Part shown: positions 1 through 8,862 of the stretch, in pieces | Layout: every line of letters starts with the position of its first letter | Numbering within the stretch: the stretch's first letter is position 1 | Source: Oscillospiraceae bacterium | GTDB taxonomy: Bacteria; Bacillota; Clostridia; Oscillospirales; CAG-272 | NCBI GenBank assembly: GCA_015065065.1 | Contig: SVQX01000016.1 | Coordinates: 1 to 42,609, forward strand | Length of the DNA stretch: 42,609 nt | Direction of reading: 5' to 3' | Position numbers and translations under genes: made by a program | The notes under the pieces: generated by a model | Told to the model about the DNA's origin: nothing | Database searches by the model: none | What the model saw: only the letters and a program-made list of their open reading frames with translations

Positions 1-62
1 CTGTCGCTTTACAGCTCCTCCGTTTCATCGGATACCTCGCAGAACAGTGCGTAAAGCGACAG
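1..62. repeat. 12-bp perfect inverted repeat around the 3' end of the first gene
   Basis: Bases 1-12 (CTGTCGCTTTAC) are the exact reverse complement of 51-62, separated by 38 bases. The left arm spans the stop codon of the minus-strand gene and the right arm is inside its last codons. It could be a terminator-like hairpin or a coincidence. The left side may continue outside the window. Confidence 0.4.
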
Positions 63-2048
63 GCTTCCGCTAAGCGAGGATATGTAGCCGACGTCCACGG
101 CAGCTCCGCCCGGTTCAGTTGACCAGCCTACCAATGCATACGTCTTGCCGTTTATGACCTTTACGGACGGAACGGCTTTGGAAAGCTGCTCCGCAGCCGA
201 GTCACCGAGCTTTACGTGAATTTCCGATACCAGCTTATTCCCATCGTATGCAGACACGAGTATGCGGAGCGTGCCGGCCTTGACACTGACCGTATTATAT
301 ATCTGTGTGGACAACCGCGAAGCACTTGCCCGATAAGATATTTCGCCGTTACAATATGCAAGGTAGAGCTGCTCCTCCGCACTGTCACGCACGGGTGGTG
401 AAGGCTCGTCGCCGGGATGCTCTACCTCGGCGGGGGGAGTGTCTCCCGGGTCGCTTACCTCCTCGGGCTCGGTAGGTCGTGCGGGAGAGGTGCTAACGTC
501 GGGAGGCGGTGCAACGTAGTCAGGCTCTGCCACCTCGTCGGGGCGTGTACCGGGATGCTCTATGGGAGTCACGTCATCCGCAGTTACAGGCGGCGTGGGC
601 CAGCCGTTTTCCAAAGGCAAGAGCGCATCCGAATCTGCGGAGAGTCTTTCCACGTCAAGCAGTGAGGATATAGCCTCACCATTGTACGTTTCATTACCGT
701 CGAAGGTTTTTTCGTTATACAGGGCACACTCGCAGTAGTATAGGATAGCTACGAATTCGTAAAACTCCTCCTTGAGCCCCTCGCTGATTATCCGAGACAT
801 TATTGAGCCCACTGCCGCAAGATTGCGCAAGGATGCACCGAGATTAGTAACGTACAGCCGCATACCGTCAAGATTTTGAGTCATGTATGCATATTTTTCC
901 GCATCAGATGTGAGCGCGTCGTAGCCGTCAAATATTGTAGAAAGCTCTCTTGACGCTTGTATGGCTTTTTGTATATCCTCACGCTTTCCGCCCAAGGATT
1001 CAAGCTCCTCGTCATTTGCGATTACGGCATCAACAAGCGAGCTTGAAATAACGCCGTAAAAGCTGTGTCCCATTGGCGTTATATCTTTGTAAAACGAGCC
1101 TATTACGTTTAAATGCGCTTGTGCGACAATGGCTTTTGCTTCATAAGCCTCCACAAGCTCGGGAGATATATCCACGAGCTTCATATACTCGTTGTATGCG
1201 GCAAGCTGTGCATCATAAGCGGCAAGCTCCGCCTGATTAGCTTCAAATCTTGAATATTGCAGATCATATTCCTCGCGCAGAGATTTCTGCGCGTAATATG
1301 ACGCCCACCAAGCCTCGTAGGCTTCAAAGGAAAGCCGATATGCGTCCATTTCGTCAAGATATTTTTCGTATGCGTCACGGGCGCTATTATAGGCATTCAG
1401 CTCGCCAAGATATGTCCGATATGCGTCGTTTTGCTTGCTCCACGCGCTGTGATCTTCATTATATTTCTCCGCCGCCGTCGCAATGACCTGTGCCGCCCGA
1501 TACGCCTCGTTTACGGCATCAGTTGCAAAGCTCTCCGAAAATTCCACACTTGCGGCGTAGGTAAAATTCACCTCGTCGCCGCTTTTGCCTTCAAGGAACG
1601 TGCAATACGCGCCATCCTTTGCCGACCACAAAAGCGGCATCGGCTCGCCCTCTTCCACCTGCGCAAAAACGGGAAGCCAGCTTACCGACTGACCGTTGAC
1701 AGCGGTATATCTATATGGCTTGGCGAGTGCGTATATTTTGTTGTCCCTCACGGTGGCTTTGTAATACTCCGACGGTACGGCGGATGTATAAAGCACGCTG
1801 TATTTACTGTGGGAGTTGAGGTAATCACGCTCTGCCGCGAGCAAGCCCTCGCCCACGAGTCCCGACACGATATCTCCTTGTGGAGCAACCGAATATTCAC
1901 TGTCGGCAAGAGAAAAATTCAACGCATCGGTATCCGAAGCAAAAGCATCTGTGGCACAGCAAAAAAGCGTTCCCGCCGCGATAGCAGCAGCCAGAACGAA
2001 GGACAAAAGCCGCGTGGGCAATATGTACTTCCTTGCTTTATCCAACAT
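9..2048 (-). CDS. Secreted Ala/Tyr-rich coiled-coil protein, function unknown
   Basis: No function is recognised. I place the start at an internal ATG (2048) because GAGG lies five bases upstream; the ATG 18 bases earlier has no ribosome site. The N-terminus has basic residues followed by a hydrophobic Ala/Leu stretch ending near DAFAS, a plausible signal peptide. The middle (roughly residues 180-300) is a long helix rich in Tyr, Ala and Glu with recurrent AY/YxxY spacing, probably coiled coil. A second helical part follows, then a Pro/Glu/Asp-rich linker of about 75 residues. A final domain contains GWSTEPGG and LYALF, resembling Listeria-Bacteroides (InlB B-type) repeats found at the ends of Bacillota surface proteins. 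No LPXTG sorting signal is visible. It lies downstream of the V-ATPase operon on the same strand, with a hairpin between them, so it may be a separate unit. Confidence 0.8.
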   Translation of the reverse strand: MLDKARKYILPTRLLSFVLAAAIAAGTLFCCATDAFASDTDALNFSLADSEYSVAPQGDIVSGLVGEGLLAAERDYLNSHSKYSVLYTSAVPSEYYKATVRDNKIYALAKPYRYTAVNGQSVSWLPVFAQVEEGEPMPLLWSAKDGAYCTFLEGKSGDEVNFTYAASVEFSESFATDAVNEAYRAAQVIATAAEKYNEDHSAWSKQNDAYRTYLGELNAYNSARDAYEKYLDEMDAYRLSFEAYEAWWASYYAQKSLREEYDLQYSRFEANQAELAAYDAQLAAYNEYMKLVDISPELVEAYEAKAIVAQAHLNVIGSFYKDITPMGHSFYGVISSSLVDAVIANDEELESLGGKREDIQKAIQASRELSTIFDGYDALTSDAEKYAYMTQNLDGMRLYVTNLGASLRNLAAVGSIMSRIISEGLKEEFYEFVAILYYCECALYNEKTFDGNETYNGEAISSLLDVERLSADSDALLPLENGWPTPPVTADDVTPIEHPGTRPDEVAEPDYVAPPPDVSTSPARPTEPEEVSDPGDTPPAEVEHPGDEPSPPVRDSAEEQLYLAYCNGEISYRASASRLSTQIYNTVSVKAGTLRILVSAYDGNKLVSEIHVKLGDSAAEQLSKAVPSVKVINGKTYALVGWSTEPGGAAVDVGYISSLSGSLSLYALFCEVSDETEEL

Positions 2049-2096
2049 AAAAACCTCGAATTTCATAATGCGTTGTGGTTTGTATCTGTTAAAGGC

Positions 2097-2127
2097 TTGC
2101 CACCCATGGAAATATCACGGGTGGCAA
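2097..2127 (-). terminator. Hairpin after V-ATPase subunit D
   Basis: TTGCCACCC (2097-2105) pairs with GGGTGGCAA (2119-2127) around a 13-base loop, beginning five bases beyond the subunit D stop codon on the minus strand. The tail is only weakly T-rich. It probably ends or attenuates transcription of the ATPase operon before the secreted-protein gene. Confidence 0.5.
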
Positions 2128-2131
2128 AATA

Positions 2132-2827
2132 TTATTGTGTCACTTCGGAATATTCCTCATCAGACTCCGCCCCGTCATTTCTGCCAGCCATCTGAGCCTT
2201 TACCATCATATCCTTAACCTTCATAAGACGGGTGGTGTTGCCGCGCTCGTTTTCGTCAAGCTTCATTTTGATGGTTTTCATAGTGCTGACGTACTGCGGC
2301 ATCATGATATGCTCCAGTGCATTTACGCGGCGGCGGGTCTTTTCTATCTCCTCCGCCAGCATCTGCGCAGTCTTTTCAAGCTCCGCCATACGCACCAGGT
2401 CCTCAAGTATTCCATTCAGCTCACGCAAGGACGAATCCAGCTCGCCCGAGGTAAACGCCATACCGTAGTTGTAGCTATCCGAGCCGCCCTCACCGAGAAT
2501 TTCAAGCGAGTAAACGGGTACGGTGACGCTCATTACGTTTTTATAGGTAACGTCAAGCTTGCCTTCCTTTTTGGGAAGCATCAACGCCTCGGTCAGCATA
2601 TTGGGACTGCTGACAGCGCTTGCGATTCCAAAGCTTTTATACACACCCGAGAGCGAAGCCTCTACCCTTTGCCGCAAGAGCTTATCCTCGCGTACCACAT
2701 CCAAAAAGCGCTTCATAAGCTCGTCGCGCTTGTCCTTGAGCAGCTTATGTCCCTTGCGGGCGGTGGCATACCGAGCCTGTATTTTTTTCAGCTCCATGCG
2801 CGTGGGATTTACCCTCAACTCTGCCAT
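2132..2827 (-). CDS. ntpD: V-type ATP synthase/ATPase subunit D
   Basis: Central-stalk subunit D of the V-type ATPase, the rotor shaft that couples the A3B3 head to the membrane ring. The 231 residues fit the family. The N-terminus (NPTRMELKKIQARYATARKG) is the typical start of this coiled-coil protein, with a second long helix near the C-terminus (residues about 155-200) forming the other strand of the shaft. AGGAG precedes the start by nine to ten bases. It is the last gene of the nine-gene operon. A short charged tail (ESDEEYSE) follows the conserved part. Confidence 0.95.
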   Translation of the reverse strand: MAELRVNPTRMELKKIQARYATARKGHKLLKDKRDELMKRFLDVVREDKLLRQRVEASLSGVYKSFGIASAVSSPNMLTEALMLPKKEGKLDVTYKNVMSVTVPVYSLEILGEGGSDSYNYGMAFTSGELDSSLRELNGILEDLVRMAELEKTAQMLAEEIEKTRRRVNALEHIMMPQYVSTMKTIKMKLDENERGNTTRLMKVKDMMVKAQMAGRNDGAESDEEYSEVTQ

Positions 2828-2870
2828 TTTACAGCCACTCCTTTCTTAAACAAAATATTCCGATAAGCCG

Positions 2871-4244
2871 TCAATTATTCACCCAATACTTTTCAACAAA
2901 TTCGGGGCGGATACGCTTCATTTCAGCTCTCGGAAGGATAGACAACAGCTTCCAGCCAAGGTCGAGAGTTTCCTCAATAGAGCGGTTTTCGTAAAAGCCC
3001 TGATTGATATACTGCTCCTCAAATTCGTCGGCAAATTTTGCGTAGAGTCTGTCGATAGGCGTCAGCGCCGCCTCACCCAGCACCACCATAAGCTCCTTTG
3101 CGTCCTTGCCGCGGGCGTAGGAGGCGAACAGCTGGTTCATAGTTCCCGCGTGGTCCTCTCGGGTGCGTCCGACACCTATTCCCTTGTCCTTGAGTCGGGA
3201 CAGGGACGGCAAAACGTCCACAGGAGGCATATATCCCTTGCGGTACATCTCGCGGGAGAGGATTATCTGTCCCTCGGTGATATATCCCGTCAGGTCGGGA
3301 ATGGGGTGAGTCTTATCGTCCTCGGGCATGGTCAGAATCGGTATCATAGTGATAGATCCGTCAGAACCCATCTTTCGTCCCGCTCTCTCGTACATTGTCG
3401 CGAGATCGGTATACAGATATCCGGGATAACCGCGGCGTCCGGGAACTTCCTTTCGTGCCGCACTGACCTCACGCAGAGCCTCTGCGTAGTTGGTCATATC
3501 CGTCATGATTACAAGCACGTGCATATTACATTCAAAGGCAAGATACTCCGCGCAGGTCAGAGCCATTCGGGGCGTAGCAATACGCTCAATAGCCGCGTCG
3601 GACGCAAGATTTATAAACAGTGCGGTTCTGTCGATAGCACCGGTTTTCTTGAAGTCGGATATAAAGAAATCTGCCTCCTCGTAAGTAATACCGATAGCCG
3701 CGAATACGACGGCAAACTTGGAGTCCGAGCCGCGAACCTTCGCCTGACGCGCGATCTGCGCCGCAAGGTTTGCGTGAGGCAGACCGGAGCCGGAGAAAAT
3801 AGGCAGCTTCTGTCCTCTTACAAGCGTATTGAGTCCGTCAATTGTGGAAATACCCGTCTGAATAAATTCCGAGGGATAATATCTCGCCGCGGGATTGATG
3901 GGCGAGCCGTTGATATCCAGCATTTTTTCGGGGATCAGTCGCGCGCCGCCGTCGATGGTCTCTCCCATACCGTTAAATACACGTCCGAGCATATCCGCCG
4001 ACACTGCAAGCTCCACTCCGTGTCCCGTAAATCTTACCTTGGACTCCGCCAGATTGATACCTGCAGAGGATTCGAAAAGCTGTACCAGCACGTCCCTTCC
4101 GTTGACCTCCAGCACACGGCAACGGCGCACCTCGCCATTTGGGAGCTGTATCTCGCCCAGCTCGTCGTACTTTGCGCCCTCCACCTGCTTTACAAGCATA
4201 AGCGGTCCTGCGACCTCTTCTATTGTTCTGTATTCTCTTATCAT
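2871..4244 (-). CDS. ntpB: V-type ATP synthase/ATPase subunit B
   Basis: Non-catalytic nucleotide-binding subunit of the A3B3 head. The 457-residue length is standard. The segment [18 protein letters not shown] replaces a true Walker A loop, as expected for B, and the protein has the family's [22 protein letters not shown] block. It lies between subunits A and D on the minus strand, 40 bases after A, with a short AGAGGT ribosome site. Cytoplasmic, peripheral to the membrane ring. Confidence 0.97.
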   Translation of the reverse strand: MIREYRTIEEVAGPLMLVKQVEGAKYDELGEIQLPNGEVRRCRVLEVNGRDVLVQLFESSAGINLAESKVRFTGHGVELAVSADMLGRVFNGMGETIDGGARLIPEKMLDINGSPINPAARYYPSEFIQTGISTIDGLNTLVRGQKLPIFSGSGLPHANLAAQIARQAKVRGSDSKFAVVFAAIGITYEEADFFISDFKKTGAIDRTALFINLASDAAIERIATPRMALTCAEYLAFECNMHVLVIMTDMTNYAEALREVSAARKEVPGRRGYPGYLYTDLATMYERAGRKMGSDGSITMIPILTMPEDDKTHPIPDLTGYITEGQIILSREMYRKGYMPPVDVLPSLSRLKDKGIGVGRTREDHAGTMNQLFASYARGKDAKELMVVLGEAALTPIDRLYAKFADEFEEQYINQGFYENRSIEETLDLGWKLLSILPRAEMKRIRPEFVEKYWVNN

Positions 4245-4284
4245 AATTGACCTCTATTCCGTTTTATCGTTATGAGCCAAGGAA

Positions 4285-6048
4285 TTATCTTGCAGTAGCA
4301 AGACTGCCGAGCGCCGCCGTTATCTCGTTTCCGATGCTCTCCGCCTCGGCAAGATACGTGTCATCCGACACCGCCTTGAATCTTGCTATGCGCTCGCGCA
4401 CCTCAAGAGTTGCGATCTCCTCAACGTCCGCACCGCTCTCTACCGCGCGTCTTGCCTTATCCTCAAAGGCAAACAGCAATTCAAGCATTTTGAACTGCTT
4501 TGCAAGAGGAGTATAGCAATCCACGTCCTCAAATGCGTTCTGCTGTAAGAAGTCCTCGCGGATAGAGCGCGCCACCTCAAGGGTTATTCTGTCCTCTGCT
4601 GACAGCGCGTCCATACCGACAAGCTTTACTATCTCCTCAAGTCCCGCTTCAAGCTGCAAGGTCTTGAGTGCGCGTCCCGTGTACTCCATCCACTTGGCGG
4701 ACACGTTCTCGCCAAACCAGCCGTCAAGTCTGTCGCGGTAGAGCGAGTAGGAATTGAGCCAGTTTATTGCGGGGAAATGTCGCTTATACGCAAGGGACGC
4801 ATCAAGTCCCCAGAATACCTTTACGATACGAAGGGTCGCCTGCGTTACGGGCTCGGAAATATCACCGCCCTGCGGGGAAACCGCGCCGATAGCGGACAGC
4901 GTACCTATACGTCCGTCGCCGCCAAGGCATACCACCTTACCCGCTCTCTCGTAGAACTGTGCAAGACGGGAGGTAAGATATGCGGGATAGCCCTCCTCAC
5001 CGGGCATTTCCTCAAGCCGTCCCGACATCTCGCGCAATGCCTCCGCCCAACGGGAGGTGGAGTCAGCAATTACCGCGACGGAGTAGCCCATATCGCGATA
5101 GTATTCCGCAATCGTGATACCCGTATAGATAGACGCCTCACGCGCCGCAACGGGCATGTCCGAGGTGTTGGCTATAAGCACGGTACGCTCCATGAGCGAC
5201 TTGCCCGTGCGGGGGTCGGTAAGCTCGGGGAATTCGCGCAAAACGTCGGTCATCTCGTTTCCGCGCTCGCCGCAACCGATATATACCACGAGGTCAACGT
5301 CACTCCACTTTGCGAGCTGGTGCTGAACTACCGTCTTACCCGATCCAAAAGGACCGGGAACGCACGCAGTTCCTCCCTTTGCTATGGGGAAAAGCGCGTC
5401 AATAACGCGCTGTCCCGTTATCATAGGCTCAACGGGAGGCAGCTTTTGCGCGTACGGACGGGAAATACGGACAGGCCACTTCTGCATCAGCTTTATGTCC
5501 TCCGTCGTACCGTCCTCCAGCTTTATTCTACCCACTCTGTCGGTAACGGTGTACTCGCCCGAATGAATGTCGATAATAATGCCCTTTTTATTTGGAGGGC
5601 ACATTATTTTGTGGGTGATAACGTCGGTTTCCTGCACCGTTCCAAGCACGTCGCCGCCCTTTACCTCAGCACCCGACTCAACGGTAGCGGTAAAGCTCCA
5701 CGTTTTTGCACGGTCGAGAGCAGGCTCGTCGATACCCTTGGTTATATTAGAACCTACCTTATCGCGTATCGTTTCAAGCGGACGCTGTATTCCGTCGTAA
5801 ATTCCCTTGAGAAGTCCGGGGCCAAGCTCGACGGACAAGGGCGCGCCCGTGGACACCACTCTGTCACCTCTGCCAAGTCCCGCAGTTTCCTCGTAGACCT
5901 CGACGGAGGCGCGGTCGCCGTGCATCTCGATGATCTCACCGATAAGCTTGGCTTCGCCAACTCGCACAACGTCGAACATATTTGCATTTCTCATTCCCTC
6001 CGCGATAACGAGAGGTCCTGATACTTTAAGTATTTTTCCTTCTACCAT
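4285..6048 (-). CDS. ntpA: V-type ATP synthase/ATPase catalytic subunit A
   Basis: Catalytic head subunit that hydrolyses or makes ATP. The 587 residues are full length. The Walker A loop GPFGSGKT is at residues 232-239, the catalytic [11 protein letters not shown] block follows at about 266, and the extended non-homologous region that separates A from F-type beta subunits is present (about residues 110-190). An AAAGGGGAAA ribosome site precedes ATG. Third from last in the operon, between F and B. No inteins or interruptions are seen. Confidence 0.98.
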   Translation of the reverse strand: MVEGKILKVSGPLVIAEGMRNANMFDVVRVGEAKLIGEIIEMHGDRASVEVYEETAGLGRGDRVVSTGAPLSVELGPGLLKGIYDGIQRPLETIRDKVGSNITKGIDEPALDRAKTWSFTATVESGAEVKGGDVLGTVQETDVITHKIMCPPNKKGIIIDIHSGEYTVTDRVGRIKLEDGTTEDIKLMQKWPVRISRPYAQKLPPVEPMITGQRVIDALFPIAKGGTACVPGPFGSGKTVVQHQLAKWSDVDLVVYIGCGERGNEMTDVLREFPELTDPRTGKSLMERTVLIANTSDMPVAAREASIYTGITIAEYYRDMGYSVAVIADSTSRWAEALREMSGRLEEMPGEEGYPAYLTSRLAQFYERAGKVVCLGGDGRIGTLSAIGAVSPQGGDISEPVTQATLRIVKVFWGLDASLAYKRHFPAINWLNSYSLYRDRLDGWFGENVSAKWMEYTGRALKTLQLEAGLEEIVKLVGMDALSAEDRITLEVARSIREDFLQQNAFEDVDCYTPLAKQFKMLELLFAFEDKARRAVESGADVEEIATLEVRERIARFKAVSDDTYLAEAESIGNEITAALGSLATAR

Positions 6049-6077
6049 AACGATTTTCCCCTTTTCGTTGATGTGTT

Positions 6078-6395
6078 TTAATCACCAAGTATATCCGCGC
6101 CGACGGCACGCTCAACCGCACTCCTGATAGCCTCCATGCCGTAGCCCGTTGCGCCGCCGGCGCCGGGGACGGTAATAATGGCAGGTATCGGAGAATCCTT
6201 ATATTTGTTTATCCTTTCGCTGAGAGCCTCGGCGTAATTTTCCACGATAAATATTATTGCGTATTCGCCGCTTTTGGCGAGGGCATCAATAAGCTCGCCC
6301 GCAGTATCGACGTCAGGCGCTTCATGCACAGAAAAGCCTATCGCCATAAAGCCAAGCACGCTGTCGCGCTCACCGATTATACCGATCTTATACAT
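6078..6395 (-). CDS. ntpG: V-type ATP synthase/ATPase subunit F
   Basis: Small central-stalk subunit (105 residues), called NtpG in the Enterococcus hirae naming. It starts with the family's [20 protein letters not shown] pattern (Rossmann-like fold), and the C-terminal helix ends in a short variable tail. Its first eight bases overlap the end of subunit C, implying translational coupling; GAGGG precedes the start. It contacts subunit D and is thought to regulate rotation. Confidence 0.93.
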   Translation of the reverse strand: MYKIGIIGERDSVLGFMAIGFSVHEAPDVDTAGELIDALAKSGEYAIIFIVENYAEALSERINKYKDSPIPAIITVPGAGGATGYGMEAIRSAVERAVGADILGD

Positions 6396-7398
6396 AGCTT
6401 TCCCTCAATCTTTCAAATATTACGTCGCCCGACAGCCCCGCGTTCTTTGCTGCAAGTATTATGCGGATATTTTTGATCTCGTACTCCTTTGCCACAAGGT
6501 ATGCCGCCAATATCGGTGCGCCGAAGGGCAACCATTTTGCTTCCTTTATCAAGGTCATATAATAATCGTCGGAGCATTTTTCTATAGCCGACAGTGACAT
6601 ATCCGTTTTCTGCACTGCCGCCGCGAATTTTGAGTACCCGCTTCGCATGATCATAGCGAACAGCGACTCCTCGCCGCTGTCGTAAGCCCGCAGCAGCGAC
6701 TCCGTGTCCAGCTCGCCGCCAAGCAGCAAAGCGCCCTCAAGGAACATCTTGCCCGCCTTTGCCCGGTTCATTCGTATCAAGCGCAGGGTGATCATGACGT
6801 TGGTAAGGTCGATCTTGGTTTTTACCCAATTCACGAATATTTCCTCGCCCGACGCGCAGGCACATTCCAGCATATCCGCGTAGCACGCCCTATCAAGCAG
6901 CGTATCAATGCGCTGGGGATCGTGAGTTTTGGCATATTCATCAACCGCAAGGCTTGCCGCCTCTGCCATGTTTTTCGGGAATGCGGAATAATCCCCCGCA
7001 AAAACGCTGTCAAGGGTATCCGACGCACTCACAAGTCCGAAATCAAACAGCAGCTCGTCCGCGCTCGTATTGCGGATACGGCATTTTATCGCCAGCTTCA
7101 GATTATTGCAATCGTAAGGCATCCTAAGCCATTCAAACGCGCGGCAGTCCGCGGGCGCCATCTCGCATATTTCGGCGTAAGCACATGACAGAGCGTCCGC
7201 CAATGCGGCATCAATTCCGCCGCTCGCACCGTCCTCGGCTTCCTTTACCCTTAATCCGAAGGACGACAGCTTTTCAAGCACCTCGGACGAGCCTTTGGAA
7301 TCGGCAAGCGAGCGCAGCTTCTGTGCGCCTATAATGCCGTTTTCCATTGCCCGCACTCGCGCTGAGCTATACATATATTCGGTTGCTTTGACTTTCAT
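6388..7398 (-). CDS. ntpC: V-type ATP synthase/ATPase subunit C (AC39/d family)
   Basis: Subunit C links the central stalk (D/F) to the proteolipid ring. The 336-residue helical protein has the family hallmarks FEWLRMPYDCNNLKLAIKCR and VKTKIDLTNVMITLRLIRM. It starts at ATG after GGGAGG with five to six bases of spacing. It lies between E and F in the operon and overlaps F by eight bases. Cytoplasmic face of the membrane. Confidence 0.95.
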   Translation of the reverse strand: MKVKATEYMYSSARVRAMENGIIGAQKLRSLADSKGSSEVLEKLSSFGLRVKEAEDGASGGIDAALADALSCAYAEICEMAPADCRAFEWLRMPYDCNNLKLAIKCRIRNTSADELLFDFGLVSASDTLDSVFAGDYSAFPKNMAEAASLAVDEYAKTHDPQRIDTLLDRACYADMLECACASGEEIFVNWVKTKIDLTNVMITLRLIRMNRAKAGKMFLEGALLLGGELDTESLLRAYDSGEESLFAMIMRSGYSKFAAAVQKTDMSLSAIEKCSDDYYMTLIKEAKWLPFGAPILAAYLVAKEYEIKNIRIILAAKNAGLSGDVIFERLRESYV

Positions 7399-7456
7399 GT
7401 ATCCTCCCTGTCAAGTGATGCCTCGGCATCACCAAGTTACCGATTTCGGTTCACAA

Positions 7457-8128
7457 TCAATCCCTTTTGTCAAAAAGCGTCTGACTGACCTTTTGCTCGG
7501 TAGCACGCCTTACCTGTGAGAACAGCATCTCAAAGGAGCAGTTGGTTTCTATATCTCCCGCGCGGAGTATAAGTCCGCCGCTGATATCGACGGTATCCGT
7601 CGACAGCTTTATTCTGTCAATATCGGCGAGCTTCATCTTGCCCACTACGCTGTGATTAAGTCCGCTGATGAGCGACTTGCCGAACTTTTCTCTGTCGCGA
7701 TAATTGAGAAGGACCTCGCACGTCTGTGCAGCGGGCTCCTCGCCGTACAGCTCAAGATTTTGCCGCTCAAGCTCCAGCTGACGCCGCATAGCACTTCTGA
7801 GCATACCGATAAGCATATCGAGATACTCGCCGTCGGAGAGTCCGCGTATTTCACGGTAAGCCGTTTGATACGCCTCCTCGATTATTTCGCTTTTTGCCTT
7901 TACCAGCACGTCTTTTTTTACCACGGATGCAGAGGAACGCGCGCGGTCAATCATAGCCTCACACTCCCGCTCTGCCTGCTCGTAAAGCCGACGGCTGTCA
8001 TTCTCCGCCGCGTCGGTGTATCTTGCGCGGATCTTTTCACATTCCGCGTCTGCCGCCGCAAGTATCTCGGCGGCTCTCGCCTCGGCGTCGGATATTATTT
8101 TGGCGGTTATCTTATCAAGTCCCGTCAT
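7457..8128 (-). CDS. ntpE: V-type ATP synthase/ATPase subunit E
   Basis: Peripheral-stalk subunit E, pairing with the H/G subunit to hold the head static. I choose the ATG at 8128 (MTGLDKITAKII) because GAGAGGA precedes it; an upstream GTG would add 11 residues with no ribosome site. The N-terminal half is a charged helix (residues about 10-95, rich in Ala/Glu/Arg), as expected for the stalk coiled coil. The C-terminal half is the globular head-binding domain, with DTVDISGGLILRAGDIETN typical of the family. Located between K and C. Confidence 0.93.
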   Translation of the reverse strand: MTGLDKITAKIISDAEARAAEILAAADAECEKIRARYTDAAENDSRRLYEQAERECEAMIDRARSSASVVKKDVLVKAKSEIIEEAYQTAYREIRGLSDGEYLDMLIGMLRSAMRRQLELERQNLELYGEEPAAQTCEVLLNYRDREKFGKSLISGLNHSVVGKMKLADIDRIKLSTDTVDISGGLILRAGDIETNCSFEMLFSQVRRATEQKVSQTLFDKRD

Positions 8129-8187
8129 TTTTCCGTTTCCTCTCTTTCTGTGAGAAGGCACACCTTCCCCGTTACTTTATGCGGATA

Positions 8188-8817
8188 TTAAACGAAGGGG
8201 CAGTTGAATACCACCAGGAGAGTTACCAGAAGCGCAAAGATCGCGTATGTCTCAACCAGTGCGGAGGATGTGATAGCCTTACCGAGCTGATCGGGGCGCT
8301 TTGCAAGCAGGCTGATACCCGAAGCGGATACGCGAGCCTGGCGGATAGCGGAATAGTAGCCTACGATAGCGATAGGCAGAGCCGCCATAAAGAAGTATCC
8401 GCCCTGCGCAAAGGTAAGCGCGTTTGCATCGAAGCTGCCGCTGAACACACCGAGTCTGAACACGATAAGGAATGCCGCAACGAGTCCGTAAACGCCCTGA
8501 GTCATAGGAAGCGCCTGAAGTGCCAGCGCCTTACCGAACTGGGAGGGATCCTCGGAAAGCAGACCGCCCGCAGCCTCTCCAACGATACCAACGCCCTTTG
8601 CAGAGCCCATACCGGGAAGAACGACAGCCAGAGCCGCACCGAGAAGCGCTATGTTAGTACCCGAGAACAGACCGCGGAGAATACCCGTTGCGGTAACGGG
8701 TGCAGCCTCGGTAACTGCTTCCTCTGCTCCCGCGACGAGAGCAAAGCAGGTGAATATGACGACTACTGCCGCCATGACGGAAAAGATCTTTGCGTAAAGT
8801 TTTCTTGAAGCTTTCAT
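8188..8817 (-). CDS. ntpK: V-type ATPase proteolipid subunit K, Na+-type ligands, extended N-terminus
   Basis: Membrane rotor-ring subunit. The body (about residues 50-209) is a four-helix duplicated proteolipid like E. hirae NtpK (156 residues). The ion-binding Glu is E189 in LVETYAIF. The other Na+ ligands known for NtpK are all present: L103, T106 and Q107 in LPMTQG, and Q160 in IRQARV. This supports Na+ rather than H+ transport, by inference. Oddly, the first 45 residues add a signal-peptide-like segment (basic start, hydrophobic stretch, AGA near residue 31) and a short Glu/Ala/Thr spacer not needed by the family. AAGGAG precedes ATG. Highly expressed type of codon use. Confidence 0.95.
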   Translation of the reverse strand: MKASRKLYAKIFSVMAAVVVIFTCFALVAGAEEAVTEAAPVTATGILRGLFSGTNIALLGAALAVVLPGMGSAKGVGIVGEAAGGLLSEDPSQFGKALALQALPMTQGVYGLVAAFLIVFRLGVFSGSFDANALTFAQGGYFFMAALPIAIVGYYSAIRQARVSASGISLLAKRPDQLGKAITSSALVETYAIFALLVTLLVVFNCPFV

Positions 8818-8862
8818 TGTTTTATCTCCTTAAAATTTTAAAATCAAAATTGTTTGGTCAGG

